Origin: Pseudomonas faucium
Lineage (GTDB): Bacteria > Pseudomonadota > Gammaproteobacteria > Pseudomonadales > Pseudomonadaceae
Direction of reading: 5' to 3'
Assembly: GCF_021602585.1 (NCBI RefSeq)
Contig: NZ_BQIP01000006.1
Coordinates: 62,001-126,000, forward strand
Length of the DNA stretch: 64,000 bases
Under the pieces are notes generated by a model, which searched no databases, was not told the DNA's origin, and saw only the letters and a list, made by a program, of their open reading frames with translations. Of this stretch, positions 47,721-55,517 are shown one piece after another. A program made the position numbers and the translations under genes. Position 1 is the stretch's first letter; every line of letters starts with the position of its first letter.

Positions 47721-48814
47721 GCGCCCGGCTCGGCAGGGGTTTCCGGTACCTGCAGCGCCACCCACTGCCAGAACAGCACGTAGGTCACGCCGAGAATCAC
47801 CGGGCCGATGAACAGGCCGATGATGCCCTTGACCACCATGCCGCCCAACGCCCCGATCAGCACCACCGGCATCGGCACATCCACCCCGCGCCCCAGCAGC
47901 ATCGGCTTGAGCACGTTGTCGGCAAGGCCGGCGACGAAGGTGTAGATGGCGAAGAAGATGGTCGCGGCGGTGAAACCCTCGGCATGAAACACATACAGGA
48001 TCACCGGCAGCGTGACCAAGGTCGCCGGCGCCTGGGCAATGCCCAGCATGAGCACGGCGATGGCCAGCATCCCGGCCCCGGGCACGCCCTTGACCACGAA
48101 GCCGACGCCGATCAGCAGCATCTGGATGAAGGCGATGCCGATCACCCCCTGGGCCACCGCGCGAATGGTCGCGGTGCACAACTTGGCCAGCGGCTTGCCG
48201 CGCTCCTCACCGGAAACGCGCATGGCAATGCGTTGCGAGGCGATCTCGCCACGGGCGCCGAAGGCCATGATCACCCCGGAGATGATGATCGCCCCGATGA
48301 ACAGCAAAAAGGCTGCGCCCGCGCTGGCTGCAGCGCCGAGCACCGTCAGCCCCGCGCCCTTCAGATAGGGCATCAGGTTGTTCATGATCGGCGCCAGGCT
48401 CTGCGAGGCCGACAGCCAGAAGGCATGCAGCTTCGGCCCGATCAACGGCCAGCTGGCCACCGAGTCGGGCGGCGTCGGCACGCTCCAGGCGCCGCTCTTG
48501 AGCAGGGTCACCAGGCTGTCCACCGATTCGCCGATGGACACCACCACCAGGTAGATCGGCACCAGCAGCACCACCAGCACCAGCAGCACCACCAGGGTCG
48601 CCGCGTAGCCGTCCTTGAGCCCGGTGCCGTTCTTGATGCGCTGCTGCAAGGGGTACAGCGTGACCGCCAGGATCACCGCCCACAGCATCAGTTCGAGAAA
48701 TGGCTGGAACACCTGGAAGGAGAAGATCACCAACGTGGCAACCAACCCCGCCTTGATCAGCACATCGAGCAGGCCCCGCGACAGCGCGCTGTCCAGCTTG
48801 AATCCTTGTTGCAT
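47717..48814 (-). CDS. AI-2E family transporter (PerM-like, 365 aa)
   Basis: Eight or so membrane segments with the family pattern VFQPFLELMLWAVILAVTLYPL near the N-terminus, and PVVLIGALGGMVVKGIIGLFIGPVIL near the C-terminus. The family includes the AI-2 exporter TqsA and Na+/H+ exchangers, so the substrate is open. The ATG at 48814 (MQQGFKLD) has GGAG eight bases upstream; three earlier ATGs are less well placed. It sits between the antiporter and the efflux genes. Confidence 0.85.
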   Translation of the reverse strand: MQQGFKLDSALSRGLLDVLIKAGLVATLVIFSFQVFQPFLELMLWAVILAVTLYPLQQRIKNGTGLKDGYAATLVVLLVLVVLLVPIYLVVVSIGESVDSLVTLLKSGAWSVPTPPDSVASWPLIGPKLHAFWLSASQSLAPIMNNLMPYLKGAGLTVLGAAASAGAAFLLFIGAIIISGVIMAFGARGEIASQRIAMRVSGEERGKPLAKLCTATIRAVAQGVIGIAFIQMLLIGVGFVVKGVPGAGMLAIAVLMLGIAQAPATLVTLPVILYVFHAEGFTAATIFFAIYTFVAGLADNVLKPMLLGRGVDVPMPVVLIGALGGMVVKGIIGLFIGPVILGVTYVLFWQWVALQVPETPAEPGA

Positions 48815-48854
48815 GGTTGAATCTCCAGACATACAGGGCGCCATGTGGCGCCAT

Positions 48855-50051
48855 TCATTCGCCCGTTCCGGGTGCACCCTGGGGGTCAGGGCTGTCCCGC
48901 AATTGACGCGCCAGGGCCAGCATCACCACCGGCACCACGGCCATCGACAGGGTGATGGCGAGCACCAGCAGGTCGTGCACCTGCCGCGTCAGCACCTGAT
49001 GATCGAGCGCCAGCTTGAACACCACGAAGGCGAATTCACCGCCCGATGCCAGCACCACGCCCAGGCACAGCGCCTGCGGCCGGTTCAGCCCGCCGGCAGA
49101 GCGCCCCAGGGCGAACAACAGCGGCATCTTCACGCTGACCAGCAGCAGGGTCAGCCCAAGCACCGCCAGGGGCATGGAGAACAGCAGACGCAGGTCGGCG
49201 CTCATGCCCACGCCGACGAAGAACAGCCCCAGCAGCAAGCCCTTGAGTGGTTCGATCTGGGTTTCCAGCTCATGGCGAAATGGCGATTCGGCCATCAGCA
49301 CCCCGGCCAGGAAGGCGCCCAGGGCCATGGACACCCCGACATGCTCCATCACCCAGGCGGTGCCCAGCACCACCAGCAATGCAGTGGCAGTGGACAGCTC
49401 GGGCAGCCCGGAGCCGACGGTCCATTTGAACACCGGCGTCAGCAGGTAACGGCCCGTGATGATCACCACGCCAATGCCAGCGGCAACCGCCAGCATCGGC
49501 CAGTTGCGTTCGTCGGCCACGCTGGCGCCGCCGCCGAGCAGCGGCACCACGGCAATCAGCGGGATCGCGGCGATGTCCTGGAACAGCAGGATGGCCACGG
49601 CCAAGCGGCCGTGCGGCTTGCCCAAGTCCTTGCGCTCGGCCAGCACTTGCAGGCCGAAGGCGGTGGACGACAGCGCCAGGCCCACGCCCAGCACGATCGC
49701 CGCCGCCTTCGACTGGCCGAACAGCCAGTACGCCAGCGCGCCCAGCACCACGGCCGTCAGCCCCACCTGCAGCGAGCCGATGCCGAACAACGCCCGGCGC
49801 ATGGTCCACAAGCGGCGGGGCGAGAGCTCCAGGCCGATCACGAACAACAGCATGACCACGCCCATTTCCGAGAGGCGGGCGACGTTGTCCGGGTTGCCCA
49901 GCAAGCCAAGGACCGAAGGCCCAATCAGAATGCCGGCCAGCAGGTAGCCGGGCACTGCGCCCATTTTCAAGCGTTGCGCCAGCGGTACCAGAAGCACCAC
50001 GGCCAACAGGAAAACGACTGTCGCCTGTAGCAGGCTGCCATCGTGCGGCAT
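48855..50051 (-). CDS. CPA2 family cation/proton antiporter without RCK domain (398 aa)
   Basis: A 12-13-helix Na+/H+-type exchanger resembling KefB/KefC (GYLLAGILIGPSVLGL, LGVGLALSSTAFGLQVL, LAVAILLFQDIAAIPLIAVVP, LASGGEFAFVVFKLAL). KefB/C proteins are about 600 residues because a cytoplasmic TrkA-N domain follows the membrane part. This protein stops at 398 with a short tail (RQLRDSPDPQGAPGTGE), so it lacks nucleotide or glutathione gating. The stop is a normal in-frame codon with no sign of a frameshift, and no RCK-like frame follows. Confidence 0.87.
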   Translation of the reverse strand: MPHDGSLLQATVVFLLAVVLLVPLAQRLKMGAVPGYLLAGILIGPSVLGLLGNPDNVARLSEMGVVMLLFVIGLELSPRRLWTMRRALFGIGSLQVGLTAVVLGALAYWLFGQSKAAAIVLGVGLALSSTAFGLQVLAERKDLGKPHGRLAVAILLFQDIAAIPLIAVVPLLGGGASVADERNWPMLAVAAGIGVVIITGRYLLTPVFKWTVGSGLPELSTATALLVVLGTAWVMEHVGVSMALGAFLAGVLMAESPFRHELETQIEPLKGLLLGLFFVGVGMSADLRLLFSMPLAVLGLTLLLVSVKMPLLFALGRSAGGLNRPQALCLGVVLASGGEFAFVVFKLALDHQVLTRQVHDLLVLAITLSMAVVPVVMLALARQLRDSPDPQGAPGTGE

Positions 50052-50082
50052 CGATCAGCCCCCCTGGAGCATCAGGTGGGAA

Positions 50083-50901
50083 TCAGAAGCGCTCTTCGAT
50101 CACTTTGAAGGGATAGGGCACCGACTTGTACTTGCCGATCTTGCCGCGCTTGGGCAGCTTGACCACCTGCTCGCGGGTGATGTCCTTGTAGGGCACGCGT
50201 GTCAGCAGGTGGCTGATGATGTTCAGCCGGGCGCGCCGCTTGTCATCGGAATGGGCCATGAACCAGGGCGCCCAGGAGGAATCGGAGGCGGCGAACATCG
50301 CGTCACGGGCGCGGGTGTAATCGTCCCAGCGGCTGTACGACTTGAGGTCCATGGGCGACAGCTTCCACAGCTTGCGCCCGTCATTGATACGGTCCTGCAG
50401 GCGGCGGGTCTGCTCCTCGGGGCTGACTTCCAGCCAGTACTTGATGAGGATGATCCCCGACTCGACCATCAGTTTTTCCAGCAGCGGCACCACGGCCAGA
50501 AACTTGTCGGCCTGCTCTTCGGTGCAAAAGCCCATGACCCGCTCGACCCCGGCGCGGTTGTACCAGCTGCGGTCGAAGATCACCACCTCGCCGGCGGCCG
50601 GCAGGTGGTTGAGGTAGCGCTGGGCGTACATCTGGGTCTTTTCCCGCTCGGTCGGCGCCGGCAGCGCCACCACGCGGAACACCCGCGGGCTGACGCGCTC
50701 GGTGATGGCCTTGATGGTGCCGCCCTTGCCCGCACCGTCGCGGCCCTCGAACAGGATGCACACCTTCAGGCCCTTGGCGACCACCCATTCCTGCAGTTTC
50801 ACCAGTTCGACATGCAGGTTCTTCAGGTCTTTTTCATAAGCCTTGCCCGTGAGCTTTTCCGCGGGGGCAGTGTGGCCTTTGTTCCTGGACGTCTTGGACA
50901 T
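50083..50901 (-). CDS. ppk2: Polyphosphate kinase 2, class I (272 aa)
   Basis: A P-loop kinase with Walker A FEGRDGAGKGGTIK (51-64), the DRSWYNRAGVERVMGFC block (about 117) and the lid WKLSPMDLKSYSRWDDYTRARD. PPK2 class I enzymes phosphorylate GDP or ADP from polyphosphate. The ATG at 50901 follows AGGAGCCCG. It is the first gene of the minus-strand run that continues into the antiporter and efflux genes, with a 31-base gap to the antiporter. Confidence 0.93.
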   Translation of the reverse strand: MSKTSRNKGHTAPAEKLTGKAYEKDLKNLHVELVKLQEWVVAKGLKVCILFEGRDGAGKGGTIKAITERVSPRVFRVVALPAPTEREKTQMYAQRYLNHLPAAGEVVIFDRSWYNRAGVERVMGFCTEEQADKFLAVVPLLEKLMVESGIILIKYWLEVSPEEQTRRLQDRINDGRKLWKLSPMDLKSYSRWDDYTRARDAMFAASDSSWAPWFMAHSDDKRRARLNIISHLLTRVPYKDITREQVVKLPKRGKIGKYKSVPYPFKVIEERF

Positions 50902-51271
50902 GTCGGGCTCCTGGCAGCGAATGAAGAGTGAGTATGGTCGATCCACGGGAATTAGCCGTTTCGCTGGCAATTGCAGCGAGCGATGACGCCACTCGGTCGG
51001 CGCGGGATAGAAGCCCGGAAAAACGTTTGATACTAATCAAAAATAATTTTTGAGGCTTTGAGGGCGGTGGCGGCCCCTTCGCGGGGCAAGCCCGCTCCCA
51101 CAGGCCTTGCACTGCGCCCCAGCTCGGCAGGGTAACTGTGGGAGCGGGCTTACCCCGTGAAAGGGCCCCCACTGGAAGCACACGCTCTTCAAGCTGGCTC
51201 CAGGGTCACCCACCAGCGTGCCAGGTAGCGGGCACTGACCGGCAAAATGGCCCACTGCTCACCTCGATGCC
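50902..51271. other. Intergenic region upstream of ppk2
   Basis: A 370-base gene-free region holds the ppk2 promoter, not identified by eye, and a type-c REP pair at 51072-51168. An AT-richer stretch (CTAATCAAAAATAATTTTTG, 51034-51053) is notable in this GC-rich context. Confidence 0.45.
51072..51168. repeat. REP inverted pair, type c (GCGGGGCAAGCCCGCTCCCACAG)
   Basis: GGCCCCTTCGCGGGGCAAG-CCCGCTCCCACAG and the imperfect complement CTGTGGGAGCGGGCTTACCCC-GTGAAAGGGCC. The stem differs from types a and b but the GCTCCCACAG tail is the same. Confidence 0.85.
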
Positions 51272-51793
51272 TTAGCCAAGCACCCGCCGATACCGTTGGG
51301 TCGGGCTACGAGGAGACGCGGGCTCAGTCATCTCGATCAGCCCAGCAGCCAGAGCAGGTTTCAGATAGGTTTTGCTGAAGGTGGGGCGATGGGAAAGCCC
51401 CAAGCGCTGCATCAGCTCACTGGATCTCAAGGCCATCCCAGGGGGCAGAATAGTCAGGAGCTTCGATACTTGGTCGGTTACTTGATCGGTTACTTGATCG
51501 GTCGTTACGGCTTCGACCAATGCCTGCAAGAGTGCACCCAACATGAACTCGACAAATGGCGTTGCCTCAGCGGCTTGATCAGCTGCGGCTAGAGCCGCGT
51601 AATAGGCATCCTGCTGCTCGCGAATAACGCTTTCCACAGGCAGGAACGCCATGACAGGCCGCCAGTGGCTAAGCAGCAGTGTCTGCCACAGACGGCCCAT
51701 CCTGCCGTTGCCATCTGCGAATGGGTGAATGAATTCGAATTCGTAATGGAAAACGCAGCTAACGATCAATGGGTGCCATGCGCTCCGGCCCAA
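51272..51793 (-). pseudogene. Fic family protein remnant, N-terminus lost
   Basis: The frame encodes the Fic active-site region ([21 protein letters not shown]) within the first 45 residues. The [11 protein letters not shown] linker repeat and the C-terminal winged helix ([25 protein letters not shown]) of a Fic AMPylase follow. A complete protein of this group would have about 150-200 residues before HPL. Upstream no homologous coding sequence can be followed, and the only starts are a TTG and weak codons. The catalytic motif is intact but the truncation suggests loss of function. Confidence 0.75.
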
Positions 51794-51986
51794 GCGATCG
51801 GTCCTGCATGTTAAGACCGCGTTCGCCTGCGCTGCACCTTATGCCACCGCAGTTAAAGGGGTAAAGAATCATGGAAAATTGGTTCAGAAAATCCTGAACT
51901 AATTATTTCCCCCCAGCGATTTTTCCCCCTGGCACTCCCCACCAGAATCGCTTCACCACAATCACAATAACCGTGAGGCCACTCCC

Positions 51987-52376
51987 GTGGACCAGACACT
52001 CCAGGTACGGCAGGCTGCCGCCGACCTCGTCGCCGCCTTCGCCAGCAACGACACCGCCCGCTACTTCGCCTGTTTCAGCGAAGACGCCACCTTCCTCTTC
52101 CACACCCTGGCGCAACCGCTGCTGTCGCGCCGTGCCTATGAAGACCTCTGGGCCCAATGGCAAGCCGAGGGCTTTGCCGTGCTCGGCTGCAGGTCGAGCA
52201 ACGTGCAGGTGAGCCTGCAGGGCGAGGTGGCGATCTTCATGCACGATGTGGCCACGCACATCCGTATCGCCGGCGAGGAACACCAACTCGACGAGCGCGA
52301 GACCATCGTCTTCCGCCGCCAGGGCGAACGCTGGCTGGCGTGCCACGAGCACCTGTCGGTGGTCAGCGCCGCCTGA
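51987..52376 (+). CDS. NTF2/SnoaL-like (DUF4440-type) protein, GTG start (129 aa)
   Basis: A small alpha-beta cone fold protein: VRQAAADLVAAFASNDTARYFACFSEDATFLFHT, then the beta strands VAIFMHDVATHIRIAG and ETIVFRRQGERWLACHEHLSVV. NTF2-like proteins of this size serve as isomerases, dehydratases or calcium-dependent association domains. It precedes the NCS1 permease by 94 bases on the same strand and may be co-transcribed with it. GTG 51987 has GTGAGG upstream. Confidence 0.72.
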   Translation: MDQTLQVRQAAADLVAAFASNDTARYFACFSEDATFLFHTLAQPLLSRRAYEDLWAQWQAEGFAVLGCRSSNVQVSLQGEVAIFMHDVATHIRIAGEEHQLDERETIVFRRQGERWLACHEHLSVVSAA

Positions 52377-52470
52377 TCCCTCTTCTACGCGGCCTTGCCG
52401 CCCTGCCAACGCACCCACAATAGGGCCCGTGCACCGCACCGGCCTACAACTAACGCGCTGGAGCATCACC

Positions 52471-53970
52471 ATGAGCCACTCGACCGGTATCGAGACCAAT
52501 GGCGTCGAACAGATCCCCGACGATCAACGCGACGCCTCCCCGCTTGACCTGTTCCGCCTGATCTTCGGCGGCGCCAACACCTTCGCCACCGCCGTGCTGG
52601 GGAGCTTCCCGGTCTTGTTCGGGCTGTCGTTCCAGGCCGGGGTCTGGGCGATCCTGCTCGGGGTCGGCGTGGGCGCGCTGATCCTTGCGCCCATGGGCCT
52701 GTTCGGGGCGCTCAACGGCACCAACAACGCCGTGTCGTCCGGCGCCCACTTCGGCGTGCACGGGCGCATCGTCGGCTCGTTCCTGTCGCTGCTGACCGCC
52801 GTGGCGTTCTTTTCGCTGTCGGTGTGGAGCTCTGGCGATGCCCTGGTCGGGGGCGCCAAGCGCCTGGCCGGGCTGCCGGAAAGCGACCTGACCCTGGGCC
52901 TGGCCTACGGCCTGTTCGCCGTGCTGGTGCTGGTGGTGTGCATCTTTGGCTTCCGCTTCATGCTGTGGGTCAACAAGATCGCCGTGTGGGCATCGAGCCT
53001 GCTGTTCCTGTTGGGTATCGTCGCCTTCGCCGGGCCGTTCGACGCCGGCTACGCCGGTACCGTCAACCTCGGCCAGGCCGGTTTCTGGGCCGCTTTCGTC
53101 GGCGCAGCGATTCTGGCCATGAGCAACCCGGTGTCGTTCGGCGCCTTCCTTGGCGACTGGTCGCGCTACATCCCGCGCCAGACCCCCAAGGCGCGCATCA
53201 TGCTGGCGGTGATCGCCGCCCAGGGCGCCACGCTGATCCCGTTCCTGTTCGGCCTGTGCACCGCCACCCTGGTGGCCAGCCAGGCTCCGGACTACATCGC
53301 CGCCAACAACTACGTCGGCGGCCTGCTGGCCGTGGCGCCGAGCTGGTTCTTCCTGCCGGTGTGCCTGATTGCCGTGATCGGCGGCATGTCCACCGGCACC
53401 ACCGCGCTGTACGGCACCGGCCTGGACATGTCCAGCGTGTTCCCGCGCCTGCTCAGCCGCGCCGGCGCCACCTTGCTGATCGGTGTGCTGGCCATCGGTT
53501 TCATCTTCGTCGGCCGCTTCACCTTCAACCTGGTGCAGAGCGTGTCGACCTTCGCCGTGCTGATCATCACCTGCACCAGCCCGTGGATGGTGATCATGAT
53601 CCTCGGCCTGATCACCCGTCGCGGCTTCTACCACGCCGACGACCTGCAGGTATTCACCCGCGGCCAGCGCGGCGGCCACTACTGGTTCCTGCATGGCTGG
53701 AACTGGCGCGGCATGGGGGCGTGGATCCCCAGCGCGGCGGTCGGCCTGTGCTTCGTCAACCTGCCGGGGCAGTTCGTCGGCCCACTGGGCGACCTGGCCG
53801 GCGGCATCGACCTGAGCCTGCCGGTCACCCTGGGCATCGCCTGCGTGCTGTACCTGCTGCTGCTCAACCTGTTCCCCGAACCTGCTGGCGTGTACGGCCC
53901 CAATGGCCCGCGCTGGGTGCGCAGCAAAAGCACCCGGCACATGCCCGTGACCACTGCCGAAATGGCCTGA
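52471..53970 (+). CDS. NCS1 family purine/cytosine permease-like transporter (499 aa)
   Basis: Twelve transmembrane segments with the NCS1 pattern: LFRLIFGGANTFATAVLG in helix 1, GTNNAVSSGAHFGVHGRIVGS, and SNPVSFGAFLGDWSRYIP. The family imports nucleobases, hydantoins, thiamin precursors or allantoin. The adjacent aldehyde dehydrogenase (13 bases after the stop) suggests a degradable nitrogenous substrate whose catabolism yields an aldehyde. ATG 52471 follows GGAG. Confidence 0.87.
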   Translation: MSHSTGIETNGVEQIPDDQRDASPLDLFRLIFGGANTFATAVLGSFPVLFGLSFQAGVWAILLGVGVGALILAPMGLFGALNGTNNAVSSGAHFGVHGRIVGSFLSLLTAVAFFSLSVWSSGDALVGGAKRLAGLPESDLTLGLAYGLFAVLVLVVCIFGFRFMLWVNKIAVWASSLLFLLGIVAFAGPFDAGYAGTVNLGQAGFWAAFVGAAILAMSNPVSFGAFLGDWSRYIPRQTPKARIMLAVIAAQGATLIPFLFGLCTATLVASQAPDYIAANNYVGGLLAVAPSWFFLPVCLIAVIGGMSTGTTALYGTGLDMSSVFPRLLSRAGATLLIGVLAIGFIFVGRFTFNLVQSVSTFAVLIITCTSPWMVIMILGLITRRGFYHADDLQVFTRGQRGGHYWFLHGWNWRGMGAWIPSAAVGLCFVNLPGQFVGPLGDLAGGIDLSLPVTLGIACVLYLLLLNLFPEPAGVYGPNGPRWVRSKSTRHMPVTTAEMA

Positions 53971-53983
53971 CTGGAATCTGACC

Positions 53984-55414
53984 ATGACCACTTCCCACTA
54001 CATCGCTGGCCGCTGGGTCGAAGGCCAGGGCAGCGACTGCATCACCGTGCATGACCCGGCCCTGGGCGTGCCCTTTGCCGAAATGATGGCCGCCAGCGTC
54101 GCCCAGGTGGACCAGGCCGTTGCCGCAGCCCGCGATGCCCTGCCCTCCTGGAAAGCCCTCAGCGCCGGCACCCGCGCGGCGTTTCTGCGTGGCTTTGCCG
54201 AGCAGCTCGGCCAGCGCCGCGAAGCGCTGATCGCCTTGCAGATGCGCAACAACGGCAAGCCGCGCCACGAGGCTGAAATCGACCTGGACGACGCCATTGC
54301 CACCTTCGCCTACTACGCGCAACTGGCCGAGCAGTTGCCGGAAAAGAACCGCGAAGTGCCCCTGGCCGCCCCCGGCTTCACCGCCCGCACGCGCCTGGAG
54401 CCGGTGGGCGTGGTCGGCCTGATCGTGCCGTGGAACTTCCCCCTGGTGACCAGCGCCTGGAAGCTCGCCCCGGCCCTGGCCGCAGGCTGCACCGTGGTGC
54501 TCAAGCCCTCGGAAGTCACCCCGCTGATCGAGCAGGCCTACGGCCAGATCGCCGACACCCTGGGCCTGCCGGCCGGCGTGCTGAACATCGTCAACGGCAA
54601 GGCCGAAACCGGCGCCGCCCTGAGCAGCCACAACGGCCTGGACAAGCTGTCGTTCACCGGTAGCAATAGTGTCGGCAGCCAGGTGATGCGCAGCGCTTCG
54701 GCGCAGTGCCGGCCGGTGACCCTGGAGCTGGGCGGCAAGTCGGCGATCGTGGTGTTCGATGACTGCGACGTCGACCAGGCGGTGGAATGGATCGTCGCCG
54801 GCATCACCTGGAACGCCGGGCAGATGTGCTCGGCCACCTCGCGCCTGCTGGTGCAGGACGGCATCGCCGATGCCCTGCTGCCGCGCCTGCAACAGGCAAT
54901 GGAAAAACTGCGCGTGGGCAACCCGCTGAGCGAAGAAGTGGACATGGGGCCGCTGACCAGCCAGGCGCAATGGCTGAAGGTGGCCAGCTACTTCGCCACC
55001 GCCCGCGAAGAAGGCCTGCAGTGCCTGGCCGGCGGCAAGGCGCTGGACCGCGACGGCTGGTTCGTCAGCCCCACGCTATATGCCGACGTACCCAAGCAAA
55101 GTCGCCTGTGGAGCGAGGAAATCTTCGGCCCGGTGCTGTGCGCACGGCGCTTCGCCAGCGAAGAGCAGGCGATTGCCGAGGCCAACGACAGCCGCTTCGG
55201 CCTGGTGGCCACCGTCTGCTCGGCAGACCTGGCACGCGCCGAGCGCGTGGCCGATGCGCTGGAAGTGGGCCATGTGTGGATCAACTCGGTGCAGGCGGTG
55301 TTCGTCGAAACGTCCTGGGGCGGCACCAAGGGCAGCGGGATCGGGCGTGAACTCGGGCCTTGGGGGTTGTCGGGGTATCTGTCGGTGAAGCATGTGACGC
55401 GCTGCCTGGGCTGA
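53984..55414 (+). CDS. NAD(P)-dependent aldehyde dehydrogenase (476 aa)
   Basis: The ALDH superfamily with catalytic Cys282 (GITWNAGQMCSATS), general-base Glu248 (VTLELGGKSAIV) and the nucleotide region LKLSFTGSNSVGSQ-like (KLSFTGSNSVGS). The layout resembles betaine-aldehyde and aminoaldehyde dehydrogenases (VGLIVPWNFPLVTSAWKLAPALAAG). It is linked to the permease upstream in one likely operon. The substrate is not known. A REP pair follows. Confidence 0.88.
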   Translation: MTTSHYIAGRWVEGQGSDCITVHDPALGVPFAEMMAASVAQVDQAVAAARDALPSWKALSAGTRAAFLRGFAEQLGQRREALIALQMRNNGKPRHEAEIDLDDAIATFAYYAQLAEQLPEKNREVPLAAPGFTARTRLEPVGVVGLIVPWNFPLVTSAWKLAPALAAGCTVVLKPSEVTPLIEQAYGQIADTLGLPAGVLNIVNGKAETGAALSSHNGLDKLSFTGSNSVGSQVMRSASAQCRPVTLELGGKSAIVVFDDCDVDQAVEWIVAGITWNAGQMCSATSRLLVQDGIADALLPRLQQAMEKLRVGNPLSEEVDMGPLTSQAQWLKVASYFATAREEGLQCLAGGKALDRDGWFVSPTLYADVPKQSRLWSEEIFGPVLCARRFASEEQAIAEANDSRFGLVATVCSADLARAERVADALEVGHVWINSVQAVFVETSWGGTKGSGIGRELGPWGLSGYLSVKHVTRCLG

Positions 55415-55430
55415 CGACCGCAGCGGGCCT

Positions 55431-55512
55431 ATCGCCGGCAAGCCGGCTCCCACAGGGGTACCACATGCCTTGGGCGCTGTGGCATACCTGTGGGAGCCGG
55501 CTTGCCGGCGAT
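55431..55512. repeat. REP inverted pair, type a
   Basis: ATCGCCGGCAAGCCGGC-TCCCACAGG and the exact complement CCTGTGGGAGCCGGC-TTGCCGGCGAT lie between the convergent aldehyde dehydrogenase and mechanosensitive channel genes. Inner GGTACCACATGCC/GGCATACC extend the stem. It ends six bases before the channel stop. Confidence 0.9.
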
Positions 55513-55517
55513 GAACA

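Noticed and set aside
46203-48179. A 658-codon version of the outer-membrane factor gene
   Set aside because: The extra upstream part is the AI-2E gene read in another frame. The GTG at 47720 restores a lipoprotein signal.
51464-51506. Short tandem repeat (CGGTTACTTGAT units) considered as a phase-variation tract
   Set aside because: The 12-base units keep the reading frame and encode the DQVT linker common in Fic proteins; the copy number change would not shift the frame.
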